From Marinobacter maroccanus (GTDB lineage Bacteria > Pseudomonadota > Gammaproteobacteria > Pseudomonadales > Oleiphilaceae): a stretch of 64,000 bases of DNA. The translations under genes were made by a program, and so were the position numbers. The stretch is taken from NCBI RefSeq assembly GCF_002933275.1, contig NZ_PSSX01000005.1:1-64000 (forward strand), written 5' to 3'. This document shows, in pieces, positions 16,321 to 24,926 of this stretch; within the stretch, counting starts at the first letter, position 1, and the number at the start of each line of letters is the position of its first letter. The notes below the pieces were generated by a model. That model was not told the origin of the DNA and did no database searches. It was given only the letters and a program-made list of their open reading frames with translations.

Positions 16321-18255
16321 GTGAGCAAGCCGTTTCGAGCGCACCCGGTACTGTTCACCGGTGCTTTGCTATGGCTGACGATGATTGCGCCGGCCCAGGC
16401 CGATGAGCCCCAACCGGAGCGTGCGCAGGACCTCAGGTACGGTTGGGTACTCTATGAATACCATCAGGGCAACGCCTTTGAGGCTCTGACCCAGCTGGCG
16501 GTTGCCCGGGAACAAGGTGGTATTGATGGTCATGGTGATCACCCGGCTCTGGTAGAGGGCGGGCTCATGCTGTCCTGGGGGATGACCCGTGAGGCCAGCA
16601 TATTGTTCACGGAACTGCTCGGTGCTGACGGAGCGGGCAGCACACTTTCGACCGATGTTCGGAATCAGGCCTGGTTCTATCTGGGCAAGGTGTTCTACCT
16701 GGAAGGTGATCATGAACTGGCCAGCGAGAATCTCGAGCGTGTAGATGGTGACATCCTGGCTGAGGCCAACCATGACCTGTTCCGAGAGTGGGTTTATCTG
16801 CGAGCCCGACTGGCCATGATGTCTTCGAGGACTGGAGACGAATCGGAACTGGCGTCGCTCCAGGCGCAACTGGAAGACACGGATATCTGGTCCCTTTACC
16901 TCCGGTACAATTCGGCCGTTTCCGCCCTGGCTGCAGGAGACGCTGTCACGGCCGAGGCGGAACTGCAGGCACTCATCGCCATCATTGAACAGTCTACCGA
17001 CTCTGCCGAACCAGAGGCCGAACGCCAGGGACTGTTGGGCAGGGCCCGCCTGTCACTTGCCCGGCTGTACCTCAGGGATAACCAGTTCGATGGGGCCCTG
17101 GAGATTCTTGGGAACATGCCCCTGACTGGGCTGTTCGCCGATCAGGCCCTGTTCGACTACGCCGTAGCCGCGGCCGGGCAGGGCAGGCCGGAGCGGGCAC
17201 TCGATGCCCTCGATACCCTCTCGAACCGGGATCTGTTTTTGCCGTGGCGGCAGCAGGTTCCGTTTGCCCGAGCCTATGTACTTGAGCAGATGAACAGAAC
17301 GCAGCAAGCCTTACCCGCGTTTAAACAGGCAGCCGGCCATTACCAGGCCCGAATCGAGGAGCTCGATGACATCCGGAATCGGCTCACTGAAGAGACTCTC
17401 ATGGCCCAGCTCGATTTCAGCCGAGATAGCGACGGGATTCTCACAGATTCCCACGGACGACTGCGGGTTCAGCCGGTCGATTTCGGCATGGCCGAAGTGC
17501 TGGCTTCGGAAACCTTCCAGCAGGCCCTTGCGGAATTGAACGAACTTTACCGGATGCAGTCCTTCATCGCCGAGCGGCAGTCACGGTTCGAGTCCTTCCG
17601 GATAATGCTGGAAACCCGCGAACAGCAGCGTCAGGTTCGTATTGCCCAAACCCGTCGGGCGCTGGAAAACCAGCAGGCGGACCAGTGGCAGCAGTTGCAC
17701 CAGGAATTCAGTGAGAAGATTTCTGAGGCACTGACGGAGGAAGACGCCGGTTTCTTCATGACGTCCAAACAGAAGGCGCTGAGAGACAAGCTCGATGAGG
17801 TTGAAGAAACTCTGGCGGGCTTGCCTGACGACGCGACCACGGCCAGCCAGCGTGCGACCTATCAGAGGATGCGTGCCTACTTCGACTGGTGGATTGCGGA
17901 TGACTATGGCGTGAATCGCTGGGCGGCGCAAAAACAGTTGCGGGAGCTGAATCGCGAAATGGATCGCTTTCAGGCCCAGCGGCAGCGGGTTGAAACCCTG
18001 ATGGCCGACGACGCCCGCCATGCTGAACTGGCTCGACGCATCGCTGCCAGTGAACGGGAACTCGCGACCCTTGGGGAAGAGGTTGCCGATGCATTGGTCA
18101 ATGCCCGGCAAGCCCTCTTGAGTCAGGTAGACAGCATGCTTGTAGCCCAGCAGGAGGAGCTGAACGGGTACCTGTTGGCTTCCCGTCATGCCCAGGCGAG
18201 GCTGGCGGACCAGCTGTTCCGCGCATCCCAAAGTGCAGGTGTCGGGGATGAGTAA
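16321..18255 (+). CDS. Exported TPR/coiled-coil protein
   Basis: A 644-residue periplasmic protein. Of three in-frame GTG codons, 16321 (six bases after GGGA) gives the best signal peptide, ending MIAPAQADE. Residues to about 320 carry TPR-like helical repeats (AWFYLGKVFYLEGDHELASE; RARLSLARLYLRDNQFDGAL). From about 330 onwards there are long Gln/Arg/Glu-rich coiled-coils (LETREQQRQVRIAQTRRALE; LREMNREMDRF-type heptads). No enzyme motif is present. It is probably a scaffold spanning part of the periplasm between the barrels and the ExbB/ExbD motor. Its stop codon overlaps the next start (ATGAGTAA), showing translational coupling. Confidence 0.72.
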   Translation: MSKPFRAHPVLFTGALLWLTMIAPAQADEPQPERAQDLRYGWVLYEYHQGNAFEALTQLAVAREQGGIDGHGDHPALVEGGLMLSWGMTREASILFTELLGADGAGSTLSTDVRNQAWFYLGKVFYLEGDHELASENLERVDGDILAEANHDLFREWVYLRARLAMMSSRTGDESELASLQAQLEDTDIWSLYLRYNSAVSALAAGDAVTAEAELQALIAIIEQSTDSAEPEAERQGLLGRARLSLARLYLRDNQFDGALEILGNMPLTGLFADQALFDYAVAAAGQGRPERALDALDTLSNRDLFLPWRQQVPFARAYVLEQMNRTQQALPAFKQAAGHYQARIEELDDIRNRLTEETLMAQLDFSRDSDGILTDSHGRLRVQPVDFGMAEVLASETFQQALAELNELYRMQSFIAERQSRFESFRIMLETREQQRQVRIAQTRRALENQQADQWQQLHQEFSEKISEALTEEDAGFFMTSKQKALRDKLDEVEETLAGLPDDATTASQRATYQRMRAYFDWWIADDYGVNRWAAQKQLRELNREMDRFQAQRQRVETLMADDARHAELARRIAASERELATLGEEVADALVNARQALLSQVDSMLVAQQEELNGYLLASRHAQARLADQLFRASQSAGVGDE

Positions 18256-21133
18256 CCGGATGCCTGGAAAGACCGTGAGGGGACTTGTCATCGCCGTAGC
18301 CCTTGTCATGATCAGTGGCTGCCAGATGTTGCAGTCGATGATGCCTGCCGGCGACGAGGAAATGCCCCGGGTCCGTGAGGGCACCCTGGCAGCGCTTCCG
18401 GCGAACGAAACCCGGCAAGCCAGTGGAAGTTTAGAAGCTGGCAGCGACCCGGCGGGCGATGTTTCAATCGAGTCGGTGATGGACAGCTACAAGGCACTTT
18501 TGCCACTTGTGGACGATCCCCGGAAGCAGGTCACCATCCGGCATCGGCTGGCCGATCTGGAGTTCCAGCGGGCGGAGCGGAAAATGGCCGATACCGCCGT
18601 CGATGAGCTCTCCGGTGCTATTGAAGCCTACCAGCGCCTGCTGTCGGAATATCCAGAACGCGAAGGCAATGACCAGATCTACTATCAGCTTGCCAGGGCC
18701 TGGGAGCTTCGGGGTGCGACGCCTCAACAGCTGGAGGCCCTGACTGCCCTGGTCCAACGTTACCCCGATTCAGAATACTGGATTGAAGCCCAGTTCCGTC
18801 GGGGAGATCTGCTGTTCATCGATGGCCGGTACCCGGAAGCCGAGCAGGCGTTCGACGAGGTGACCCTGGCCAGCCAGGAACGCATGGCCGACGCCTCGTT
18901 TCTGGTGAACGCGCATTACATGAAAGGCTGGAGCCTGTTCAAGCAGGCGCAATACCAGGAGGCCCTGTTCAGCTACGTAGAGGTGCTCGATCTGGTGATG
19001 CCTGAGGGCAAGCCGGTGGCGGATGTGGATCAGCGGAGCCAGACCCTGATCGAGGATCTGTTCAGGGTAGTGGGGCTTTCACTGTCTTACCTTGACGGCG
19101 CGGAGACCCTCCAGGCGCTGTTCCGCCAGACGGGTGGGCGTCCCTATGAAATCCTGGTCTACGACCGCTACAGCGAGCTCTTGCTCGAGAGGGAACAATA
19201 CAGTGACGCCATCGATGTCTTTGAAGCCTATATAGAAGACCATCCGTCCAGCCCCTGGGCGCCGCGCTACCACATCCGGATCATTGATACCCTGGAGCTG
19301 GCCGGTTTCACCCGTACCATCCCTGAACGAAAGGCCGGCTTTGTCAGCCTTTACGGACTCTACAGCGATTACTGGCAGTCAGCGGGCCCTTCGGCGATCA
19401 GCTTTATCGAACAGCAGCTGGAACAGCTGTTGCCGGAACTGGCAGACCGTCAGTACCTGCTGGCAGGGGAGGCCCCGGATAATCAGCAGGCGGACGATCA
19501 CTACCGCAAGGCCGCCAGTTATTATGCCGAATTTGCGGCTACTTTCCCGGATCATCCCCGCACACCCGAGCGTCTCTTCCTCCTGGGTGAGACCTATCTG
19601 GAACTGGAAGACTGGCCGGCGGCCATCGCCGCTTTTGAGCGGGTAGCTTATGACTATCCCGGCGACCGGGTCCCCGAGCGAGCACCGGAGGCGGGCTATG
19701 CGTCGGTACTGGCCTTCCGGGAGTACGCAAAGACCTGGGAAAGCGAACCCGTATCGGAGCAGATGGCTTATCAGGAGCTACAGCAGTTGAATCGACTTAG
19801 GTTTGCAAATGCTTTCCCAGGTGATTCCCGGGCACCGGCGGTGTATTACATTGCACTGCAGCGGGAGTTTGACCAGGACAACTGGGAAGAGTCGGTCAAC
19901 ATGGCGGCTCGTCTTGTTACCTGGCAACCGGCGCCTCCGGCCGAATTAACGACGGAAGCCTTGCTGTTGTCTGGCCACAGCCTGTCCGAACTGGGTCGAC
20001 ACGGGGAGGCGGAGCTGGCCTACCGTGACGCCCTGGCGACAATGGTTGAAGACGATGAACGCAGAAGCGGCGTTCGTGAAAATCTGGCCGCAGCGGTCTA
20101 TCGGCAGGCAGAGCAGTTAGCTGACGCCGGCAATGTGGAGGCGGCCGTCAGCGAATTCCTGCGAGTCGGCACGGCCGTTCCCGAATCCGTTCTGCGGGCA
20201 AATGCGGAATACGATGCTGCCTCACTTCTTATCACCGCCAGTTTTTGGGATCAGGCTATCAGTGTGCTGAACGGATTCCGGAGGGCTTTCCCGACCCACG
20301 AACTGATTGATACGGTCCCGGCAAAACTTGCGTTGGCCTACCGTGAAACGGAGCAGTGGGAGCGAGCAGCCGACGAACTTCAGCAAATGGTGGCCCTGGC
20401 GACGACGCCGGAAGAGCGAAGGGAAAATCTGTTGATTGCAGCAGAGTTGTACGATCAGGCCGGCAACCGGGAAAAGGCGATCGACACCTGGCGCAGTTAC
20501 GCTAACAGCCATCCCGAGCCGGCGGATGTCTACATGGAGGCGGCCAATCGGCTGTCCGAGCTCTACCAGGAAGAGGGGGATACCGAAAAACGGGATTACT
20601 GGCTGCGCAAGCAGATGGAAACGGTGGATCGAAACCCGGACGAGGCGGATGATCGCATGCGCTATCTTGCGGCGTCAGCCTCTGCAATGCTCGCCCGCGA
20701 TGCCCTTGCCCGGTATGACAGCATTCGCCTGACTCTGCCGCTGAACCAGAGCATGACAGCAAAGACCGATGCACTCGAAAGGGCAGTCAATGCCTACAAG
20801 AAAACCGCCAGCTACGGTCTCTCGTCGTTCGCTACCGAGGCCGGTTACCAGATCGCCCATATTTATGGACGCCTCGGTGCCGACCTGATGGATTCCGAAC
20901 GGCCCACCGGATTGAGCGAGCTTGAACTGGCCCAGTACGAGCTGCTGCTGGAAGAACAGGCCTACCCGTTTGAGGACAACGCCATCGATATCCACGAGCA
21001 GAACATCCGGCGGGCCCGGGAGGGCATTTTTGATGAGTGGGTCAAGCGCAGCTATGAGGCCTTGAAAGTCCTGTTGCCGGGGCGCTACCGGAAAGAAGAA
21101 CTGACCTCGGGGGTTGTCTATGAAATCGATTAA
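18248..21133 (+). CDS. Large TPR lipoprotein
   Basis: A 961-residue lipoprotein: lipobox MISGC about 20 residues after the ATG at 18248, which overlaps the previous stop codon. Most of the mature protein is made of tetratricopeptide-like helical hairpins, for example YYQLARAWELRGATPQQLEA, YMKGWSLFKQAQYQEALFSY, RLFLLGETYLELEDWPAAIA and LLLSGHSLSELGRHGEAELA. It is a likely assembly scaffold under the outer membrane. Similar large TPR proteins occur in Myxococcus Glt (GltE/AglT, GltI types) and in Tol-Pal-associated CpoB, but CpoB is far smaller. No catalytic motif is visible. Confidence 0.75.
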   Translation: MSNRMPGKTVRGLVIAVALVMISGCQMLQSMMPAGDEEMPRVREGTLAALPANETRQASGSLEAGSDPAGDVSIESVMDSYKALLPLVDDPRKQVTIRHRLADLEFQRAERKMADTAVDELSGAIEAYQRLLSEYPEREGNDQIYYQLARAWELRGATPQQLEALTALVQRYPDSEYWIEAQFRRGDLLFIDGRYPEAEQAFDEVTLASQERMADASFLVNAHYMKGWSLFKQAQYQEALFSYVEVLDLVMPEGKPVADVDQRSQTLIEDLFRVVGLSLSYLDGAETLQALFRQTGGRPYEILVYDRYSELLLEREQYSDAIDVFEAYIEDHPSSPWAPRYHIRIIDTLELAGFTRTIPERKAGFVSLYGLYSDYWQSAGPSAISFIEQQLEQLLPELADRQYLLAGEAPDNQQADDHYRKAASYYAEFAATFPDHPRTPERLFLLGETYLELEDWPAAIAAFERVAYDYPGDRVPERAPEAGYASVLAFREYAKTWESEPVSEQMAYQELQQLNRLRFANAFPGDSRAPAVYYIALQREFDQDNWEESVNMAARLVTWQPAPPAELTTEALLLSGHSLSELGRHGEAELAYRDALATMVEDDERRSGVRENLAAAVYRQAEQLADAGNVEAAVSEFLRVGTAVPESVLRANAEYDAASLLITASFWDQAISVLNGFRRAFPTHELIDTVPAKLALAYRETEQWERAADELQQMVALATTPEERRENLLIAAELYDQAGNREKAIDTWRSYANSHPEPADVYMEAANRLSELYQEEGDTEKRDYWLRKQMETVDRNPDEADDRMRYLAASASAMLARDALARYDSIRLTLPLNQSMTAKTDALERAVNAYKKTASYGLSSFATEAGYQIAHIYGRLGADLMDSERPTGLSELELAQYELLLEEQAYPFEDNAIDIHEQNIRRAREGIFDEWVKRSYEALKVLLPGRYRKEELTSGVVYEID

Positions 21134-21689
21134 GGCCTGTGGACTCTGTCTTTCGGTGATAGTCGCTCTGTCTGGATGCGCGACGGCCCCGACGCCGCAA
21201 GAGTCTGATGTGCAAGCCGAGCAGGCTGTCCTTGAAGCCTCATTCAGCGAAGCGGTCCAGGCCATGGAGCAGGGCGACCTTGCCGAAGCCCGGACCCGTT
21301 TTGAGCAATTGGCCCGCGACTATCCGGACAAGGCCGGCCCCATGGCCAACCTCGGCATCATTGCTTTCCAGGAAGGGGATACCGATACCGCGAAACAATG
21401 GTTTGAGAGCGCGCTGGCGGTGAATCCCGAACATGTCCAGGCGTTGAATCATCTGGGCGTGATTGCCAGGAACGCCGGGGAATTTGATGAAGCAGAGCGC
21501 TATTACCGGGCTGCCCTGGCCGTGGATCCGAATTACGCACCAGCAATCCTTAATCTGGCCTTCCTGCTTGATATCTACCTGGGTAATCCTGCGGATGCGG
21601 TTGACCTCTATGAGCGTTATCAATCGGCTGCCAGTGAGCCGCACCCGAGATTGGAAGACTGGATCTTCGATGCGAAAAACAGAATCTGA
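21120..21689 (+). CDS. TPR lipoprotein (AglT/PilF-like size)
   Basis: A 189-residue lipoprotein. The ATG at 21120 lies within the end of the preceding gene (14-bp overlap) and the lipobox is ALSGC. Three or four canonical TPR motifs follow: AVQAMEQGDLAEARTRFEQL, PMANLGIIAFQEGDTDTAKQ, ALNHLGVIARNAGEFDEAER and AILNLAFLLDIYLGNPADAV. Size and layout resemble the small TPR lipoproteins AglT of Myxococcus or PilF of pseudomonads. With no pilus genes around, an accessory role in the local envelope machine is the better guess. Confidence 0.78.
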   Translation: MKSIKACGLCLSVIVALSGCATAPTPQESDVQAEQAVLEASFSEAVQAMEQGDLAEARTRFEQLARDYPDKAGPMANLGIIAFQEGDTDTAKQWFESALAVNPEHVQALNHLGVIARNAGEFDEAERYYRAALAVDPNYAPAILNLAFLLDIYLGNPADAVDLYERYQSAASEPHPRLEDWIFDAKNRI

Positions 21690-21704
21690 TGTGGAAAAGA
21701 TGAT

Positions 21705-22010
21705 ATGAAACATCCCGCGCTGATCGCTCTTGCAGTTTGTGCGCTGTTGCCCACGGCGCCCATGCTTTACGCCCAGGATGCCCCGGGGGTGGTAACCATT
21801 GAAGGCACACGAATCCGTGGCGATCAGGAAGTGCCCACGGTGATGTATCTGGTGCCCTGGCAGCCACCGGAAGTGGACGAGTTGCGTGCGCCAGAAGAAC
21901 GCCTGATGGTTGATCAGGGCCTTGGGCCCCTGGAGCGCTATGAGTTCCAGCGATTTATCAAGTATCACGAAGCCTTCATCAAACAGACCCAGGCAGCAGC
22001 CGGGGAATAG
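21705..22010 (+). CDS. Small exported protein of unknown function
   Basis: A 101-residue protein with a signal peptide (ALLPTAPMLYAQ). The mature part contains VVTIEGTRIRGDQEVPTVMY, a plug-like TIEGTRIRG phrase reminiscent of the start of TonB-dependent receptor plugs, then a charged helical tail. Not recognised. It lies 15 bp after the small TPR lipoprotein gene and 139 bp before exbB. In that gap there is no hairpin with a T-tract, only a short GATGC/GCATC repeat. The phrase resemblance may be chance. Confidence 0.6.
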   Translation: MKHPALIALAVCALLPTAPMLYAQDAPGVVTIEGTRIRGDQEVPTVMYLVPWQPPEVDELRAPEERLMVDQGLGPLERYEFQRFIKYHEAFIKQTQAAAGE

Positions 22011-22149
22011 AGTGTGATGCCTGTCGCATCCTGAGTGTGTCGCTGCGCAAGATTAAACAAACCCTCACACAGACTTTCGCGAACTTACCCGCACAAGGTC
22101 AGGCCGCGCATAGACTGATCTGAAAACCGGACCATGGAGTGCCCAGAAA

Positions 22150-22857
22150 ATGATCGATACCGCCGTTCGCTTCTTCCAGGAAGGTGGCTTTTTTATGTTT
22201 CCGATCGCCATTGTGCTGATCATCGGACTCATTGTTGCCATTGAACGTTACGTCTACCTTTCCGCCCAGAAACTGACCAACCGTCGGGACTTCAATCGCC
22301 TGCACCAGATGATTGCCAAGCGCGATCTGAAAGGCGCCCTGAATTACACCCAGGAATCCGGTAGTGCCATGTCGACCATGATCGGCTTCGGCCTTCAGCG
22401 TCTGGCCCGCCGCCAGGGTCGCGAAGAGATCGAATACGCCATGGAAGAGGGGCTGCTGGATGTGATGCCCCGGCTGGAAAAGCGCACACAGTACCTGGCA
22501 ACGCTGGCCAACATCGCCACGCTGCTGGGTCTGCTCGGTACCATTATCGGTCTGATTGCCGCGTTTACCGCAGTAGCCGCAGCGGATCCGGCCCAGAAGG
22601 CGAGCCTGTTGTCCCAGAGTATCTCGGTCGCCATGAACACCACCGCCTTCGGCCTTATGTCGGCCATTCCTATGCTGTTGATCCACTCGCTGCTGCAGAC
22701 CAAAACCAATGAGATCGTAGATAGCTTCGAGATGGCGGGCATCAAGGTCCTGAACATTCTCAGCGACGGTTCCGGTAACAAACCGGTCGCCCAACCACAG
22801 GCCCAGAACGCCGCTGCACCGGCACAGGTAGCGACTCCGGCCGGTAGCCCGGCCTGA
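22150..22857 (+). CDS. MotA/TolQ/ExbB proton-channel protein (AglR-like)
   Basis: The inner-membrane motor subunit of a TolQR/ExbBD-type system, 235 residues. Three membrane segments are visible: about 13-33 (GGFFMFPIAIVLIIGLIVAI), about 115-140 (ATLANIATLLGLLGTIIGLI) and about 155-180. The conserved signature is TLANIATLLGLLGTIIGLIAAF, and the cytoplasmic loop lies between helix 1 and helix 2. With two ExbD-like proteins and a TonB-like protein it would convert proton flow into mechanical work. The C-terminus adds a short Ala/Gln/Pro tail. A GGAG precedes the ATG. The set fits AglR-AglQ-AglS better than a siderophore ExbBD because of the neighbouring TPR and barrel genes and the absence of a TonB-dependent receptor. 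Confidence 0.88.
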   Translation: MIDTAVRFFQEGGFFMFPIAIVLIIGLIVAIERYVYLSAQKLTNRRDFNRLHQMIAKRDLKGALNYTQESGSAMSTMIGFGLQRLARRQGREEIEYAMEEGLLDVMPRLEKRTQYLATLANIATLLGLLGTIIGLIAAFTAVAAADPAQKASLLSQSISVAMNTTAFGLMSAIPMLLIHSLLQTKTNEIVDSFEMAGIKVLNILSDGSGNKPVAQPQAQNAAAPAQVATPAGSPA

Positions 22858-22882
22858 TAATCAGCCAGAAGGATGTCAGGCC

Positions 22883-23395
22883 ATGAGACGGAAACATCGT
22901 CGCCTTCAAAGTGAGGCCGATCTCGACATTACGCCCTTCATGAATCTCATGATTGTGCTGGTGCCGGTACTGCTGCTGAATATGGTGTTTGCCCACACCA
23001 GCGTTCTGGAACTGAACTTCCCGACCGGTGAAAGCCTGTCCGCGGAGCAGGCCGAAGAACTGCAGATCCAGGTGGTGATCTATGAAGATCGGCTGGTCGT
23101 TGCGGATAACCAGGGCGGGGTTATCAAGAATATCCCTCAGCGTGAGGGCGAGTATGATTTTGCGCTGCTCAAGGATGTCATGAAGGAAATCAAGAGTCGG
23201 GTGCCGGATAAAAAGGATGTGATTATCATGCCGTCCCGGCAGACGTCCTACCAGTCCCTGGTTTCCGTGATGGATACGGTGCGCTCCTACGAAGCCGTTG
23301 TGGCTGGCAGTGTCGTAGAGGCAGAGCTGTTCCCGGAAATCTCGCTGGGTGATGCCCCTGCCTTGGCTTCGGGATCCGCGGAGGTGAGTTCATGA
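22883..23395 (+). CDS. ExbD/TolR-like protein 1, membrane Asp replaced by Asn
   Basis: A 170-residue ExbD/TolR family protein with one N-terminal membrane helix (about 19-40) and a periplasmic domain. The ExbD consensus 'D-I-T-P-hydrophobic-D' appears here as D15-I16-T17-P18-F19-M20-N21, so the acidic residue that normally carries the proton is Asn21. The rest of the fold (VVIYEDRLVVADNQGG; KKDVIIMPSRQTSYQSLVSV) is well kept. It overlaps the second exbD gene by 4 bp (ATGA). It probably forms a heteromer with it in which only the second copy has the active Asp. Confidence 0.85.
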   Translation: MRRKHRRLQSEADLDITPFMNLMIVLVPVLLLNMVFAHTSVLELNFPTGESLSAEQAEELQIQVVIYEDRLVVADNQGGVIKNIPQREGEYDFALLKDVMKEIKSRVPDKKDVIIMPSRQTSYQSLVSVMDTVRSYEAVVAGSVVEAELFPEISLGDAPALASGSAEVSS

Positions 23396-23892
23396 AAGAA
23401 TCCGCCAAAGCCCGTCGTTTGAAGCGCCATTACCGGCGTAACAAGAGCCAGGGAAAGATGAACCTGGTGTCGTTGATGGATATCTTCACCATCCTCGTGT
23501 TCTTCCTGATGGTGAACTCCTCGTCCGACGTACAGGTACTGAACCAGAACAGCACCATTAAATTGCCGGATTCCACTGCCCAGCAACCCCCGGGCGATGT
23601 GCTGGCGCTGACCGTGACGGACAGGGACATCCTGATTAACGGTCGACTGGTGGTTAAACGCGACGCTTTTCAGACCTTTGACGGGCAGATCGAACCCTTT
23701 CTGAAACAGGAACTGGACTATCAGGCCAGCCGTTCGTCGGCTCCTGCACCGGATGCGGGCCGCCCAATTACCATTCTTGCGGACCGGGAACTGCCTTACG
23801 AGCTGCTCAAGAAAATCATGTCCACCTGTGTGGACGCCGGTTACGCCAGCATTTCCCTGGCGGTTAACCAGCGTACGGAACAGGGAGCCTGA
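23392..23892 (+). CDS. ExbD/TolR-like protein 2
   Basis: A 166-residue ExbD/TolR family protein. The very basic cytoplasmic N-terminus is followed by NLVSLMDIFTILVFFLMVNS, in which Asp30 sits at the position of the proton-carrying aspartate. The periplasmic part (LTVTDRDILINGRLVVKRD; ITILADRELPYELLKKIMST) matches the family. The start overlaps the first exbD gene, and the TonB-like gene begins 5 bp after its stop. In Myxococcus the comparable AglQ and AglS pair with AglR to drive gliding; whether motility exists here is unknown. Confidence 0.88.
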   Translation: MKESAKARRLKRHYRRNKSQGKMNLVSLMDIFTILVFFLMVNSSSDVQVLNQNSTIKLPDSTAQQPPGDVLALTVTDRDILINGRLVVKRDAFQTFDGQIEPFLKQELDYQASRSSAPAPDAGRPITILADRELPYELLKKIMSTCVDAGYASISLAVNQRTEQGA

Positions 23893-23897
23893 CCATT

Positions 23898-24902
23898 ATG
23901 GATTACCGGTACGGATTGCCCTGGAATCAGGAGCGCGGCGAGCGGAAGCGGTTGCTGGCTGCGGCCGTTGTGGTGGTGCCGCTGTTCCTCGCGTTCGCAG
24001 GCTATGTCAGCTGGATAGAGTTGCCTGAGCGGGACAGGCAGGAACAGGAAGCGTTGCCGCCCCAGCTGGCAAAACTGATCATTGAGAAGAAAGAGCCGCC
24101 AAAACCGGCACTGCCTGAACCTGAGCCCGAGCCTCCAAAGCCTGAGGAAAAGCCGGTGGAGCAGGCGAAGCCGGAACCCGAACCGGAGCCGGTCCCCGAA
24201 CCGGTGGTTGCGGAACCGGAGCCTGAACCTGAACCAGAAGTAGCGGAAAAACCAGAGCCAAAGCCGGAACCCAAGCCCGAGGAAGTCGCCAAGGCGCGGG
24301 AAAAGGCAAAGAATACCGGTATTCTGGCCATGGGGAACGAACTTAAAAAGCTCAGCTCGCTGGCGGAGTCGGTCAAGCTGGATGGCCCGGTTGCCAATAC
24401 AGCTGAGCCTATTGCTCGCAAAACCGGTGATACGCTGGCCTCCCGCGCTACCGCGAGTGCCAAGAGCAGTGGCGTGAACGAGGAGGTGCTCAATCGGGAG
24501 GCCGGTCAGGTCGCCCTGGCTGAGCGCCAGCGCGCGGAAGTTGCGGAAGCCGAACGGGTGGCTGCAGTCAAAGAGGCGGCCCGCAAGGAGCAGCAGGAAA
24601 CCGCCGCCCGAACCCGGAGCAAGGAGGAGTTGCGTCGTACCATGGACGCCAACAAGTCCGCGATTTACAGCATCTACAACCGGGAGCTGCGACGGAAGCC
24701 TTCGCTTCAGGGGAGTATCACGCCGGAGCTGGTCATTGAGCCCAACGGTGCGGTATCCAGTTGTTCAGTCGTGGAGTCCACCCTCAATGAGCCGGCGCTC
24801 GAGAGCAAGATCTGTAACCGTTTGAGGCTAGTTGATTTCGGGGCGCGGCCGGGGGTCGACCAGACCAAAATCAGATATCCGATCGAATTGCTGTCCAGTT
24901 AA
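23898..24902 (+). CDS. TonB-like protein with AgmX/PglI C-terminal domain
   Basis: A 334-residue inner-membrane protein. The N-terminus is cytoplasmic with one membrane helix (about 19-38). A Pro/Glu/Lys-rich linker of roughly residues 60-135 (many EPEP and KPEP units) is long enough to cross the periplasm, and an Ala/Glu/Arg-rich helix runs at about 190-240. The C-terminal 85 residues read IYSIYNRELRRKPSLQGSI, then VIEPNGAVSSCSVVESTLN and LRLVDFGARPG. This is the layout I know as the AgmX/PglI C-terminal domain, a TonB-like fold with two cysteines (SSC...SKIC) that probably form a disulfide. AgmX and PglI are GltJ and GltG of the Myxococcus gliding machine. It ends the operon at a strong hairpin. 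Confidence 0.85.
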   Translation: MDYRYGLPWNQERGERKRLLAAAVVVVPLFLAFAGYVSWIELPERDRQEQEALPPQLAKLIIEKKEPPKPALPEPEPEPPKPEEKPVEQAKPEPEPEPVPEPVVAEPEPEPEPEVAEKPEPKPEPKPEEVAKAREKAKNTGILAMGNELKKLSSLAESVKLDGPVANTAEPIARKTGDTLASRATASAKSSGVNEEVLNREAGQVALAERQRAEVAEAERVAAVKEAARKEQQETAARTRSKEELRRTMDANKSAIYSIYNRELRRKPSLQGSITPELVIEPNGAVSSCSVVESTLNEPALESKICNRLRLVDFGARPGVDQTKIRYPIELLSS

Positions 24903-24917
24903 ACAACTGGACAGCAA
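24888..24917. terminator. Hairpin ending the plus-strand operon
   Basis: A perfect 13-bp inverted repeat, TTGCTGTCCAGTT - AAAC - AACTGGACAGCAA, overlaps the stop codon of the TonB-like gene. It lies 10 bp from the stop of the convergent symporter gene. There is no T-tract, but position and perfection suggest a shared terminator. Confidence 0.6.
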
Positions 24918-24926
24918 AGCGTATTC

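Noticed and set aside
24002-24493. Minus-strand Ser/Gly-rich open frame of 163 codons
   Set aside because: It is the antisense of the Pro/Glu repeats of the TonB-like gene; its composition is a mirror of that low-complexity stretch and it has no ribosome site.
22150-24902. Siderophore or Tol-Pal ExbB-ExbD-TonB operon
   Set aside because: There are two ExbD proteins, no TolA/TolB/Pal and no TonB-dependent receptor, and the C-terminal domain looks like AgmX/PglI rather than TonB.
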